From the NCBI GenBank assembly GCA_944389935.1, contig CALXOE010000023.1, forward strand, positions 1-50,005: a stretch of DNA of 50,005 nt, written 5' to 3'. Shown here piece after piece: positions 1 to 9,117 of the stretch. The position numbers were made by a program, and so were the translations under genes. Below the pieces are notes generated by a model. That model was not told the origin of the DNA and did not search any database. It saw only the letters and a list, made by a program, of their open reading frames with translations. The DNA is from an uncultured Victivallis sp. (lineage in GTDB: Bacteria > Verrucomicrobiota > Lentisphaeria > Victivallales > Victivallaceae). How positions within the stretch are numbered: position 1 is the stretch's first letter; the number at the start of each line of letters is the position of its first letter.

Positions 1-8
1 GCTTTCAT
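1..8 (-). CDS. start of a divergent gene cut by the window edge
   Basis: An ATG on the minus strand at 8-6 is followed by an AAA codon and then the window edge. Upstream on that strand a purine-rich AGAGGAGA ribosome binding site lies about seven bases before the ATG. The spacing and the AT-rich region behind it fit a gene transcribed leftward, away from the prepilin cluster. Only two codons are visible, so the product cannot be named. Confidence 0.35.
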
Positions 9-66
9 TACTTTATCTCCTCTTTTATTGATTGAATAATATATTCCCATAATGTATATTTAACAA
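9..66. promoter_or_regulatory. AT-rich divergent intergenic region
   Basis: This stretch is strongly AT-rich compared with the GC-rich genes around it. It holds the ribosome binding site of the leftward gene and several TATA-like hexamers (for example around 39-44 and 55-60). No convincing -35/-10 pair could be fixed for either strand. It is also where the missing prepilin signal of the next gene should lie. Confidence 0.3.
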
Positions 67-759
67 GTGATATTCGTTGTAATTGCGATTATTGCGATTC
101 TGGCCGGAATGCTGCTCCCGGCGCTGAATCAGGCGCGGGAACGGGCGAAGAGCTCCAACTGCCAGAGCAATCTGAAGCAGCTTCAGACCGGTCTCCTGTC
201 GTATACGGTCGATTACAATTCGTATTTCCCGATGGCGGTCTATTCGGAATTCGGCAGATCCTCCCGCCGGAATCCGTACTGGATCAGCGAAGTATATTCC
301 TACGTGGGAGCGGGGCAATACGATTTCTCGCTGCCCGAGGGGTTCAAGCTGGCCAAAGTCTTCAGCTGTCCGTCGGCGTCCGAGGACAAACTCCGCAAGT
401 CTGAGGGGATTGTCTGGTCTTCCTACGGATATCCGTGGATGTTTGGAGATTCCCTCCTGACGCGAGAGAAGAACACCTGGTACTACCCGCGGAAGCTGAC
501 CCGTTTCCGTCACCCGACCGAACAGGGCGTGCTCGTCGACCTCGACGCGACCAAGAAAGATCAGGATACCAGCGACTTCCTCGATATGTTCGACGGTTAC
601 AATCATCTGGATGTTGACCGGCATCGGAACGGAGGATATGTCAATCTCAGTTTCGCTGATGGACATGTCGAAAACAAAGCATTCCACAACGACGACGACT
701 TTACGGAGACGTTCTGCCATGTCGTCGCCCCGTGGATCTGTGAGGATTGCACCAAGTAG
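67..759 (+). CDS. prepilin-like protein, degenerate N-terminus (copy 1 of 3)
   Basis: The reading frame encodes about 230 residues closely related to the next two genes. It begins inside the hydrophobic helix ([18 protein letters not shown]) from a GTG codon, with an in-frame TAA just before it. The prepilin peptidase site (FTLIE) and the preceding basic residues are therefore absent. The remainder is intact: the helix, the conserved SCPSA and [11 protein letters not shown] blocks, a DGH motif near residue 200 and a C-terminal CEDC pair. The His-to-DG distance is 11 residues, against nine in its neighbours. I see no good ribosome binding site. It is probably a recently decayed gene, or one whose start was altered by an indel. 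As drawn, the product should not be processed as a prepilin. Confidence 0.6.
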   Translation: MIFVVIAIIAILAGMLLPALNQARERAKSSNCQSNLKQLQTGLLSYTVDYNSYFPMAVYSEFGRSSRRNPYWISEVYSYVGAGQYDFSLPEGFKLAKVFSCPSASEDKLRKSEGIVWSSYGYPWMFGDSLLTREKNTWYYPRKLTRFRHPTEQGVLVDLDATKKDQDTSDFLDMFDGYNHLDVDRHRNGGYVNLSFADGHVENKAFHNDDDFTETFCHVVAPWICEDCTK

Positions 760-816
760 TCTGATGTCTTTTTTACAGGATGGATATAAACGGTAAACTT
801 AATACGAGGACTTACC

Positions 817-1539
817 ATGAAGAAGATGATACATTTTACCTTGATCGAGCTCCTGGTCGTCGTTGCGATCATTGCGATTCTTGCGTCGATGCTTCTGCCC
901 GCCTTGAACAGCGCCCGGGAGAGGGCGCACATTGCGAGCTGTCAGAGCAACGTCAAACAGCTTGCCAGCGGTGCGCTCTCATATACGGTCGATTACAACG
1001 ATTACATGCCGATCGCCAATCAGGGTGCGAGCTGGACGAGTCCCAGCCGTGATGAGCCGTACTGGCTTTCGGAAATTTATCCGTATGTGGGAGCGGGGGA
1101 ATATGAGTTTCCCGTACCGGAGGACTTCAAATTGGCGAATATCTTCAACTGCCCGAGTGCAAGCGAGAAAGAAGTCCGCACGACGAATGACATCGTGTGG
1201 TCGTCCTACGGTTATCCCTGGATGTTCGGGGATGCAAGCCTGAACGTTGTGCAACCTACGAATTTCTGGTATTATCCGAGAAAGACAACCCGCATCGGCC
1301 ATCCGTCTCAGCAGGGTGTCTTTATCGATCTTGACTCCTATCGCCGCAGCAATGATCAGGGGGAATTTCAGGACAAGTATGATGCCTGGCAGCATCTGCC
1401 GCTGGGGCGTCATGATGGTAGAACCACGCACAGTTATGTCGACGGACATGTCAGGACAAAGCGCTTCCCCGATGAGGCATCGTTCACGGAAACTTTCCTG
1501 CACGTTGTCAATCGGAATTGTCCCAAGTGTTATTTCTAA
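817..1539 (+). CDS. type II secretion-type prepilin-like protein (copy 2 of 3)
   Basis: This 240-residue protein has a short basic leader followed by [10 protein letters not shown], the class III prepilin signal. Prepilin peptidase would cut before Phe, leaving an N-terminal helix of about 25 residues. The C-terminal half carries [14 protein letters not shown], a match to the H-X9-DG prepilin-associated domain common in Lentisphaerae, Planctomycetes and Verrucomicrobia. The protein ends in CPKC. An ACGAGGA ribosome binding site lies at 804-810. It shares long near-identical blocks with the following gene and less with the preceding one, so it arose by tandem duplication. Such proteins are inner-membrane pseudopilin-like subunits. 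Their role in glycan-degrading bacteria is not settled. The following gene is 37-55 bases downstream, depending on its start. Confidence 0.85.
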   Translation: MKKMIHFTLIELLVVVAIIAILASMLLPALNSARERAHIASCQSNVKQLASGALSYTVDYNDYMPIANQGASWTSPSRDEPYWLSEIYPYVGAGEYEFPVPEDFKLANIFNCPSASEKEVRTTNDIVWSSYGYPWMFGDASLNVVQPTNFWYYPRKTTRIGHPSQQGVFIDLDSYRRSNDQGEFQDKYDAWQHLPLGRHDGRTTHSYVDGHVRTKRFPDEASFTETFLHVVNRNCPKCYF

Positions 1540-1594
1540 AATTTAATAAAAGCGTACAAGAGAAGTACGTCCATAAATGAAGGAAATCAAAAAT

Positions 1595-2320
1595 ATGAAC
1601 AGACAAAGTAATTTTACCTTGATCGAGCTCCTGGTTGTCATTGCGATTATTGCGATTCTGGCGGCGATGTTACTTCCGGCTCTGAACAGTGCCCGCGAAA
1701 GGGCGCACATTGCGAGCTGCCAGAGCAACGTCAAGCAGCTTGCGAGCGGCGCAGCTGCGTATACGATCGACTATAACGACTTCATGCCGCTTTCCAACCA
1801 GGGAGCGGACTGGAACAGTCCGTCCCGCGACGAGATGTACTGGATCCCGGAAATTTATCCGTATGTCGGCGCCGGTGAGTACACGCTGCCGGTTCCCGAT
1901 GACTTCGTTCTGGCAAAACTTTTCAATTGCCCGAGCGCGAATGAGCAAGAGGTTCATACGGTCGATAACATCACCTGGTCTTCCTACGGCTATCCGTGGA
2001 TGTTCGGTGACTGGTCGCTCTGCAAGAAGCGCGATATCTGGTATACCGCCAGAAAGACGACCCGCGTCGGTCATCCGTCCATTCAGGGCGTCTTTATCGA
2101 CCTTGATGCGAACAAGCGCGGCAACGACCGGGATTTTCAGGACAAGTACGACGCCTGGGAGCATCTGCCGCTGGGGCGTCACAATGGAAGAACCACGCAC
2201 AGCTATATGGACGGACATGTCAAGACGAAGCGCTTCCCGGACAGTGCCTCCTTTGCGGAAACATTCCTTCACATTGTTGACGGCGAGTGTCCGCAGTGCC
2301 CGCGTGGGAACGTCATCTGA
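1595..2320 (+). CDS. type II secretion-type prepilin-like protein (copy 3 of 3)
   Basis: The product is about 241 residues, starting MNRQSN before the FTLIELLVV cleavage site. I chose the ATG at 1595 because it gives the five- or six-residue leader seen in the other intact copies, with GAAGGA ten bases upstream. The in-frame ATG at 1577 would add six residues and is possible. The domain layout matches copy 2: N-terminal helix, [30 protein letters not shown] (H-X9-DG) and a C-terminal CPQC pair. The secreted hydrolase-like gene starts 40 bases downstream on the same strand with no terminator visible between them. The prepilins are therefore likely co-transcribed with the glycan enzymes. Confidence 0.85.
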   Translation: MNRQSNFTLIELLVVIAIIAILAAMLLPALNSARERAHIASCQSNVKQLASGAAAYTIDYNDFMPLSNQGADWNSPSRDEMYWIPEIYPYVGAGEYTLPVPDDFVLAKLFNCPSANEQEVHTVDNITWSSYGYPWMFGDWSLCKKRDIWYTARKTTRVGHPSIQGVFIDLDANKRGNDRDFQDKYDAWEHLPLGRHNGRTTHSYMDGHVKTKRFPDSASFAETFLHIVDGECPQCPRGNVI

Positions 2321-2360
2321 CGGTTTTGTTTCAACAGCTTTTTCTAATTTGGGAATGATT

Positions 2361-4340
2361 ATGCAGAAAAATAAGTTTTATACGATTTTAGCTTCACTCT
2401 GGCTCGCGGGAGCGGCTTTTGCCGCCGAGTCGATGTTCGACGAATGCCGCGCCTGGCCGGAGGGGGACAGCGGAGGCGTTGTCTACGAGCAGGATTTCGC
2501 CACGGGCGACCTCGCGGTCTTCACCTCCTATCAGGGGTATGAGATCGGGAAGTGGGGTTACAACGGTTCCCCCGGTCTCCGCGCCGAGCGCAAACCCGGT
2601 GAGAAATACGGCTTCGTCTCCGTTCCGATTCCGGGGCTGAAGGCGGGTAAGACCTACAAAGTCTCCATGCTCTGCCGCGGCGAGAACATTAAGGGCGAAC
2701 CGCACGGGTTCTGCATCGAGTTCTCCAGAAACGGACAGTATGACGGCGGTCTCTATGACGCTCAGCCGATCACGAAAGAGTGGACGAAGATCGAACGCCC
2801 CTTCGTGCTCAAGGAGGGGCAGGAGGCAAAGGTTTCGCTTTACATCCGCGATAAGGCCTCCGGCACGCTCTATTATGACAATCTGCGCGTCGAAGAGGTC
2901 GGCAACCTCTGGTCGGTGCAGCCGACCCGGCTGACGGGACTTGCGCTCTGGACGGACGATTCGTCGTTTGACGTCCATGCCTCGATTCCTGCCGGCGCGA
3001 AGAATTTCGCGGTTCTTGCGACCCTCGATCTCAATGGGAAACGGTATGAAAAACTGCTCACCCCCGATGACAATGGGTTCTGCAGCGGCGACTTCGGCGA
3101 ACTGCCGGCCGGTTCCGGAAAGATCGACTTCACGCTGCTCGACACCGCGGCGAAACGCCGCCTCTTCTCGGTCGCGTACGACATTCAGGTGCGGGATCGC
3201 AGCGCTGCTTCCGCGAACGCCGTCACCATCGACAAACATCACCGTCTGATCGTTGACGGGAAACCGTTCATGCCGATCGGCATCTACGGCGCCTGGCAGG
3301 GGTCGATGAAGGACGAGGATCTGAAACGCATCGCCGATGCCGGTTTCAACACGCTGCATCTCTATGGGATCGCGTGGCATCGCGGTCCGGGCAAATACGC
3401 CACCGACATGGAGGGGATCCGCGCCGGTGTCGACCAGGTCGCCAAATACGGTCTGAAACTCGTCCCGAGCATCAAGGAGATGCTGCATGGCTGGAATCAG
3501 AAGGTGGACGATGCGTTCGGCCCGATTCCGGTTGCGAAGAAAATCGTCGAGAATCTGAAAGATCACCCCGCTGTTCTGGTCTGGTACGTCAGTGACGAGG
3601 AGGCTCGTTCGCGTATTCCGGACATCATCAAACTGCGCGAAACCGTCGGCGCGATCGACCCCGATCATCCGACCTGGACTCTGACCTGTTTCTACGACGA
3701 TTTGAACTACTATGCCACTTCCGGTGACATCCTCGGGATCGATCCGTACCCGATCAAGGCGACCCATGGACCGCAGTCGCTGCGCGAATTGCGTGACGCC
3801 CTGGCCGCGGGACAGAAGACCGGTGCGACGATCTGGCATGTGCCGCAGGCGTTCAACTGGGCGATCGTCGACAAGAACATGAGCGACGAAGAGTTCCGCA
3901 AAACCCGTTTTCTGACCCGCGAGGAGGTGCGTACCGCGCCGCTGCTCGGTGCGATTTATGGAGCGAAAGCGTTCGTCTTCTACGCCTATTACGACATCAC
4001 CGCGATGGAGAAACGCGCCCCGGAACGCGGAGAAGAGGATTGGAACAATCTCAAGGAGACCGTGCAGCTGCTGCACGATCTTGAACCGTGGATCATGAGC
4101 ACGGAAGAAGCCCCCGCGGTGACGGTGAACGGCACCGGTGCCGATGAGGTCTGTGCGCGGGCGTTCGTCAAGGACGGCAACGTGTGGGTGGTCGTGGCGT
4201 CACTCGGAGCGAAGTGCGATGTGACTCTCACGATTCCGGGGCAGCCCGGTCTCAAATCCCGTTTCGGGAAGATCCGCAATCTCGGCGGCGGGCGCTATGC
4301 GTTCTCCGCAGATGCGATCGATTCCGACGTACTGGAGTAA
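2361..4340 (+). CDS. secreted clan GH-A-like glycoside hydrolase or glycan-binding protein
   Basis: This 659-residue protein starts at the ATG at 2361, preceded by GGGA at 2351. It has a signal peptide (cleavage likely after AFA, residue 21). Residues about 25-190 look like a beta-sandwich carbohydrate-binding module, followed by a second beta-rich domain. From about residue 293 there is a TIM barrel opening with DGKPFMPIGIYG and DAGFNTLHLYG. The strand-4 position has VWYVSDEE (Asp412, Glu413), a plausible acid/base. The strand-7 region reads IWHVPQAFNW, with Gln496 where a clan GH-A nucleophile Glu would be expected by my alignment. It may use another residue or substrate assistance, or be non-catalytic. 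It lies between the prepilins and the sugar-binding protein, so a role in extracellular glycan attack or capture is inferred. The exact family is not assigned. Confidence 0.65.
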   Translation: MQKNKFYTILASLWLAGAAFAAESMFDECRAWPEGDSGGVVYEQDFATGDLAVFTSYQGYEIGKWGYNGSPGLRAERKPGEKYGFVSVPIPGLKAGKTYKVSMLCRGENIKGEPHGFCIEFSRNGQYDGGLYDAQPITKEWTKIERPFVLKEGQEAKVSLYIRDKASGTLYYDNLRVEEVGNLWSVQPTRLTGLALWTDDSSFDVHASIPAGAKNFAVLATLDLNGKRYEKLLTPDDNGFCSGDFGELPAGSGKIDFTLLDTAAKRRLFSVAYDIQVRDRSAASANAVTIDKHHRLIVDGKPFMPIGIYGAWQGSMKDEDLKRIADAGFNTLHLYGIAWHRGPGKYATDMEGIRAGVDQVAKYGLKLVPSIKEMLHGWNQKVDDAFGPIPVAKKIVENLKDHPAVLVWYVSDEEARSRIPDIIKLRETVGAIDPDHPTWTLTCFYDDLNYYATSGDILGIDPYPIKATHGPQSLRELRDALAAGQKTGATIWHVPQAFNWAIVDKNMSDEEFRKTRFLTREEVRTAPLLGAIYGAKAFVFYAYYDITAMEKRAPERGEEDWNNLKETVQLLHDLEPWIMSTEEAPAVTVNGTGADEVCARAFVKDGNVWVVVASLGAKCDVTLTIPGQPGLKSRFGKIRNLGGGRYAFSADAIDSDVLE

Positions 4341-4357
4341 ACAAAGAGGCGTGAGAG

Positions 4358-5833
4358 ATGAAGAACCTGTTTTTGATCATAGCCGTTCTTCTCTGTCTGG
4401 CGGCGATCGTCACGTATCTGACGCGCGCCGACCACGATGGCGGAACGACGCTTGTGTGGACGGCCGGACTTTCGGCGGATCGGGTCGAACAGGTCGCCGC
4501 CTTTCATGAATGGATGAAAAAGACCGGGCGGGTCGACAAAAACGGCGAACCGCTTTTCCGAATCCGGCTGGAAGCCGCTGACAATCAAAGTACATTGATT
4601 CAGGCGGTTTCCGGCATGGCGGGCGATTTGATCGACCATGTTCCGGTGAAACGGTATGCGCCGATGGGGGTGTTGGAGGATATCACGGATTTCGCTCGCG
4701 AGAACGGACTTGATCCCGGCAACAACTACGGTGCCGCCCGGGACCTGCTGATGTACGACGGCAGACAGTACGCCTATGCGTGCAACCTCTCGGCTTCGGC
4801 GCTGCTCTGCAACGTGGATCTTTTCCGGAAATACGACATGGAGGTGCCGCCCGAGGAGTGGACGCCGGAGGAGTTCGAGAAGATCGGGCTGGAATACATC
4901 AAGCGCGCGAATGCCGGCAAACGCCGCCAGGAGGCTTTTTTCGCGGCTGCGATGCCGAATGTGATTCTGCCGATCGCGCGCAGCATGGGGTGCGACATGT
5001 TCAATGAGACGCTGACCGCCCCGTGTCTGACGGATCCGGCTTTTGTGAAAGCGCTCAAGATCTATCACCGCTGGGTGGACGAGCTGCATCTGATTCCGAA
5101 CGCGGCGGAGGTCGCTTCCGAGAGTGCGGATAAATCCAGCGTGAACAGCACGACCATTCCGCAGCTTGTTGCGGGACGGTACGCGATGATTTCGACCGGC
5201 CGGTATGTGAACATGGACCTGCGCCGGTTCAAGATTGAGCCGGTTCATCTGTCATTCTCACAATATCCCGAGTATGATTTCAAGAATCTGGTGTTTATTT
5301 CGCGCAACACGGCGATTTACCGCGGATCGAAACACAAGGAGTACGCGAAGATCTTCCTGCTGTTTCTGGCCAGCCGCGAATACAATGAGCTGCTGATCCG
5401 CAGTTCCGACGGGCTGCCGCCGAACCCGAAATGGGCGGAGAACAACCCGGAATATCACAATCCACCGGGGTACGAATATGAGGGCAATCTCCACACGAAC
5501 GAACTCAAGTGGGCGCGGACGATCGCGTTGCCGGAGAGCCTGAGCCCCTATTATCCGCTGGCGGAAGATAAGATTCTGTACGCCTACGAGCGCGTGGCGG
5601 GAGGTCTTTCCACGCCGGAGGAGGCGTTGAAACTTGCGAATGAGGGTATCATGCATTCGATTCGCGATACCGTCAAGAGCGTCGCCTCGTTGAGCGAACG
5701 CTATCGCGAAGACTGTGAACTCCAGAAGAAGATTGACCAGTACAAGGCGGAGGGCAGAAAGATCCCGGCAAAGTGGATCAAAAATCCGTTCCATCTCCGC
5801 TATTATCGTGAAAAGAATATGCTTGAAGAGTAG
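4358..5833 (+). CDS. ABC transporter sugar-binding protein (extracellular solute-binding family 1 type)
   Basis: The product has 491 residues with an N-terminal hydrophobic segment (LFLIIAVLLCLAAIVTYL) and no clear lipobox, so it is probably exported or membrane-tethered. The rest resembles family 1 solute-binding proteins: a maltose-binding-like fold with SASALLCNVDLFRKY and WTPEEFEKIGLEYI early on, and a later segment matching the hinge and second lobe. The protein would bind an oligosaccharide in the periplasm. It starts 17 bases after the preceding stop and ends 10 bases before the alpha-galactosidase, so it belongs to the glycan operon. No permease or ATPase for sugar import is encoded nearby. 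It must pair with a transporter elsewhere or act as a sensor or binding protein. Confidence 0.75.
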   Translation: MKNLFLIIAVLLCLAAIVTYLTRADHDGGTTLVWTAGLSADRVEQVAAFHEWMKKTGRVDKNGEPLFRIRLEAADNQSTLIQAVSGMAGDLIDHVPVKRYAPMGVLEDITDFARENGLDPGNNYGAARDLLMYDGRQYAYACNLSASALLCNVDLFRKYDMEVPPEEWTPEEFEKIGLEYIKRANAGKRRQEAFFAAAMPNVILPIARSMGCDMFNETLTAPCLTDPAFVKALKIYHRWVDELHLIPNAAEVASESADKSSVNSTTIPQLVAGRYAMISTGRYVNMDLRRFKIEPVHLSFSQYPEYDFKNLVFISRNTAIYRGSKHKEYAKIFLLFLASREYNELLIRSSDGLPPNPKWAENNPEYHNPPGYEYEGNLHTNELKWARTIALPESLSPYYPLAEDKILYAYERVAGGLSTPEEALKLANEGIMHSIRDTVKSVASLSERYREDCELQKKIDQYKAEGRKIPAKWIKNPFHLRYYREKNMLEE

Positions 5834-5843
5834 AGAAGTGACC

Positions 5844-7379
5844 ATGAAAAAGTCATTATTTCGCCCCCGGTTTCATGCTTCGGGGGTGTTCGGAGTGCGT
5901 CCGGGCAATGAGTTTTTGCTCCCGCTGCCGGTGGAGGGCGAGCGAGTTAGCCTGAATTGTGTGAATCCTCCGCCGGATTGTGCATTCGATGCGGCGTCCG
6001 GCACATTGCGGGGAAGAATTTCCACTCCCGGGGTGTATCGCGTCAAATTCGAGGCCGAGAATCCGGCCGGTCGGACAACTTGTGAAATCAAGGTGATCGC
6101 CGGGGAACAGATTCAGCTCACCCCGCCGATGGGGTGGAACAGCTGGTACTGTTTTTCGGAGGGGGTCAGTGACCGGCGTATCCGCGCGATTGCGGACGCG
6201 CTCGTCGAACGCGGTCTCGCCGCTCACGGCTGGAACAGCGTGAACATCGACGACTGCTGGCAGGGAGAACGGGGCGGAAAGCACGGTGCATTGCAGGGCA
6301 ACGAGCGTTTCCCGGACATGAAAGCGTTGGCGGATTATGTGCATTCCCGCGGATTGCGGTTCGGGATCTATTCGGCGCCGTGGATTTCGACTTACGCCGG
6401 GTTTCGCGGCGGCAGTACGGACGGCGGCCGCGAGGAGCGTCTCTTCCTGCCGGAGTCGCAGCGGCTGCAGCCTCATCAGGTGTTCGGGCGTTATCCGGGG
6501 CTGCATGAGCTGCAGGTCGACCGCATCGGATCGGAGTGGAAGGTCGGGAACGACATCCGTCAGTGGGCTGAATGGGGCGTCGACTTCGTGAAGATGGACT
6601 GGAACCCGAACGATCTGCCGACCACGCGGCGGATCGCTTCCGAACTGCGGGATTGCGGTCGAGACATCGTATTGAGTCTCTCCAACGACGCGGCCGAGGC
6701 CGATGCGCAGGCGCTGCTTTCGCTCGCGCAGCTCTGCCGTATTTCGCATGATATCAAGGATCTCTGGTCGAGTATTTCCTCGATCGGGTTCGATCACTCC
6801 GCCGTCTGGCACGCGGCGATGGGGCCGGGGCGTTTTCCCGATCCGGATATGCTGCAGATCGGTGCGATCGGCGTGCCCAACACGCCCAATCCGACCTTTT
6901 CCCCAACGCGGTTGACGCTGGATGAGCAGCGGCTGCAGTTCACGCTCTGGTGTCTGTTGTCCGCGCCGCTGCTTTTGAGTTGTGACATTGCGGGGATGGA
7001 TGAGGCGACGTTCCAGCTGCTTACCAATGACGAACTCATCGCCATCGATCAGGATCCGCTGGTTTCTCCGCCGGAAATCCGTGATCGGGGCCGGGGAATT
7101 CTCGAGTACCGCAAGAAACTTGCAGACGGCGCGACCGCGGTCGCCCTTTTCAACCGGAGCGATGACCGGCGCTCCTGCCTCATGGACGAGGCGTGCCGGG
7201 GACGGGAGTTGTGGAGCGGCGAGGAGCGGGAATTGTGTGGAGAACTGATGGTTCTTCCGCATTCGGTGCAGCTCTACCGGACTCTCCCTGCTCCGTCCAG
7301 ACAGGATTCCCTGTTCCGGAATGCGATGAGGGGTCAATCGCTGCAGGGGGCGGGAAATCTCTCTGCCGGAACTTTTTGA
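5844..7379 (+). CDS. GH27 alpha-galactosidase with N-terminal Ig-like domain
   Basis: The enzyme (511 residues) would release terminal alpha-1,6- or alpha-1,3-linked galactose (or related sugars) from oligosaccharides. Residues about 10-85 form a small beta domain of the putative-Ig type that often precedes GH27 barrels. The barrel begins with TPPMGWNSW, continues with NIDDCWQ, and has the nucleophile Asp252 in VKMDWN. RISHDIKDLW is consistent with the acid/base Asp region. A beta-sandwich closes the protein. There is no signal peptide, so it should act in the cytoplasm on imported oligosaccharides. I chose the ATG at 5844, behind GAGAAG, because the longer frame upstream runs into the sugar-binding gene. 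GH36 is less likely given the length and motifs. Confidence 0.88.
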   Translation: MKKSLFRPRFHASGVFGVRPGNEFLLPLPVEGERVSLNCVNPPPDCAFDAASGTLRGRISTPGVYRVKFEAENPAGRTTCEIKVIAGEQIQLTPPMGWNSWYCFSEGVSDRRIRAIADALVERGLAAHGWNSVNIDDCWQGERGGKHGALQGNERFPDMKALADYVHSRGLRFGIYSAPWISTYAGFRGGSTDGGREERLFLPESQRLQPHQVFGRYPGLHELQVDRIGSEWKVGNDIRQWAEWGVDFVKMDWNPNDLPTTRRIASELRDCGRDIVLSLSNDAAEADAQALLSLAQLCRISHDIKDLWSSISSIGFDHSAVWHAAMGPGRFPDPDMLQIGAIGVPNTPNPTFSPTRLTLDEQRLQFTLWCLLSAPLLLSCDIAGMDEATFQLLTNDELIAIDQDPLVSPPEIRDRGRGILEYRKKLADGATAVALFNRSDDRRSCLMDEACRGRELWSGEERELCGELMVLPHSVQLYRTLPAPSRQDSLFRNAMRGQSLQGAGNLSAGTF

Positions 7380-7392
7380 CGAGTCCGTCAAA
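7375..7392 (+). other. small hairpin at the alpha-galactosidase stop
   Basis: A perfect seven-base stem (TTTGACG and CGTCAAA) with a four-base loop spans the stop codon of the alpha-galactosidase gene. No T-run follows, so it is not a typical terminator. It could be an RNA processing or stability element between two operon genes, or chance. Confidence 0.25.
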
Positions 7393-7422
7393 TGATTGGA
7401 TTCGGGGAGGAACCGAAACACC

Positions 7423-9078
7423 ATGACGAACCAGAGTCAGACCGGGCGGGTTTTCGTCCCGCAGATTCTGAATCCGGACGCGGGCCGGGACGTTGAAACG
7501 GTTCTTTCCCGCTTTCTTGATTACGCCGACGGAAATCCTGTGGCTGAGTCATTGACGGAAGTGAGCATTTTCCGAAGTGCGACGCATCTGTTTCTGAACG
7601 TCCAGGCCCGGGAACCGTTGGAGATCCTTGCGGGGACTCCTCAGGACGGATATGCTGCCCTGGAGGGAGATCATCTGGAAATCTTTTTCGGGGAGTCCGG
7701 TGAAAACAGCTGGTATCGGCATTTTGCCGTCTCTGCCGGCGGCGGGCGATTCAGCGAGTTTGCGGAACTCTCCGACTGGGAGGCCGTGACCGCGATGGCC
7801 GACGACCGGTGGAGTGCGGAAATCCGGATTCCGCTGTCACTGCTGCCGTTTGCGGGGGAGTCCGTCGGATTCAACATCGCGCGGCAGCGTTCCGCCGCAA
7901 AGCAGCTGCTCGTCTGGGTTCACACGGGATCGGCTTTTCACAACATCGACCGGCTCGGACGGCTCTATTTTCTGCCGCCTGAACCGGAGTGCATTCTGCA
8001 CGGTCCCTGGGTGTGTCAGCCGGAGTGCTCTTCCGTCGAGATCGGCTGGGAGACGGCAGGCGCGGGCGCTGCGGTCGTGGAGTATCGCCGGAAAGGGGAG
8101 GGCGAGTTCCGGAGTGCGTATGCCGACCCGGTTTCCGGCACGGTCCGGCGGGATCGGACGCTTCACCGTGCGCGGTTGGAAAATCTGACTCCGGGATGCG
8201 AATACGAGTATCAACTGAAAATGCTTTTCCCCGAACTCGGGAAAGAGTCTCCGGTGACAGGAAACTTTTCTTTCCGCACCAACGCCGGAAACAAACGGGA
8301 TTTTTCGCTTCTGATCACTTCGGATCTGCATTGCCGGACCGGAGAGCTGCTGCGGATTCTGCGCACTCCGGAGGCGGAAACCGCCGATTTCGGGATTCTG
8401 CTGGGAGACATGGTGACCGCTTCGCCGGGGCGGCGCAACTATTATGACGGTTTTCTCGATGCGATGCTCCGGGAGTGGCGCAAACCGTTCGTCATCACCA
8501 CCGGCAATCATGAATTTCGCGGTTGCGGAGCGGGGGCGTGGTTCGACCTTTTCGCGGGACGGGACGGATCGGGATATTTCACTTTCTCCCACGCCGGCGT
8601 ATTTTTCATTGTCCTGGATGTCGCGGGGGATTACAATCCCGCGTTGCCGGAGCTGGAGAAGGCATATCGCGACCGGCAGCGCGAATGGCTGCGGACCGTC
8701 GCGGCATCCGGGGAATTTCTTCATGCCGACTTCCGGGTGTTGCTCAGTCACGAAGCGTTGATTTCTCCTGAACTGGGATCGCATGCGGTGTTCGAGGTGA
8801 TCGATGGGATTCTGACCGGGCCGGGCGTGATCGATCTGATGATCGGCGGCCATGAACATTGCTACTGTCGGAGTACGCCGGGGCGGAAAACGCTTTTCTG
8901 CAACTCGCCGAAGCTGCAGAGGTATTCCGCCTGGGATCTGCCGTTTCCGGTGGTCCTGAACGATTACTGCGCGCATCTGGAATTGTCACGGCGAGGGGAT
9001 ATATTAACCGTAAGGGCATTCGATTCCACCGGAGAGCACATCGATTCCTTTCCGGTGACGCGCATCGGCACGAAGTGA
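7423..9078 (+). CDS. carbohydrate-binding-like domain fused to calcineurin-like phosphoesterase
   Basis: This 551-residue protein starts at ATG 7423, with GGGGAGGAA ending ten bases upstream. Residues about 10-195 resemble a CBM9/DOMON-like beta-sandwich, with a GDHLEIFFGE strand and WSAEIRIPLSLL. Residues about 205-290 form a fibronectin-type domain like that preceding purple acid phosphatases. The rest is a metallophosphoesterase with the metal-ligand motifs in order: SDLHC, LGDMV, TGNHEF, LSHEA and GGHEHCYC. It probably hydrolyses a phosphomono- or phosphodiester using two metal ions. There is no signal peptide, so it may act in the cytoplasm or leave by another route. Its place between alpha- and beta-galactosidase genes suggests a phosphorylated glycan or sugar phosphate, but the substrate is unknown. 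Confidence 0.8.
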   Translation: MTNQSQTGRVFVPQILNPDAGRDVETVLSRFLDYADGNPVAESLTEVSIFRSATHLFLNVQAREPLEILAGTPQDGYAALEGDHLEIFFGESGENSWYRHFAVSAGGGRFSEFAELSDWEAVTAMADDRWSAEIRIPLSLLPFAGESVGFNIARQRSAAKQLLVWVHTGSAFHNIDRLGRLYFLPPEPECILHGPWVCQPECSSVEIGWETAGAGAAVVEYRRKGEGEFRSAYADPVSGTVRRDRTLHRARLENLTPGCEYEYQLKMLFPELGKESPVTGNFSFRTNAGNKRDFSLLITSDLHCRTGELLRILRTPEAETADFGILLGDMVTASPGRRNYYDGFLDAMLREWRKPFVITTGNHEFRGCGAGAWFDLFAGRDGSGYFTFSHAGVFFIVLDVAGDYNPALPELEKAYRDRQREWLRTVAASGEFLHADFRVLLSHEALISPELGSHAVFEVIDGILTGPGVIDLMIGGHEHCYCRSTPGRKTLFCNSPKLQRYSAWDLPFPVVLNDYCAHLELSRRGDILTVRAFDSTGEHIDSFPVTRIGTK

Positions 9079-9117
9079 AACGAATATGGCGAACGTTTTG
9101 ACGATAAGGACATCATC

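Noticed and set aside
2394..4076. Long minus-strand open frame opposite the hydrolase-like gene
   Set aside because: It is the antisense shadow of a GC-rich gene, with Arg-rich low-complexity content and no family motif. The plus-strand gene has a signal peptide and a ribosome binding site.
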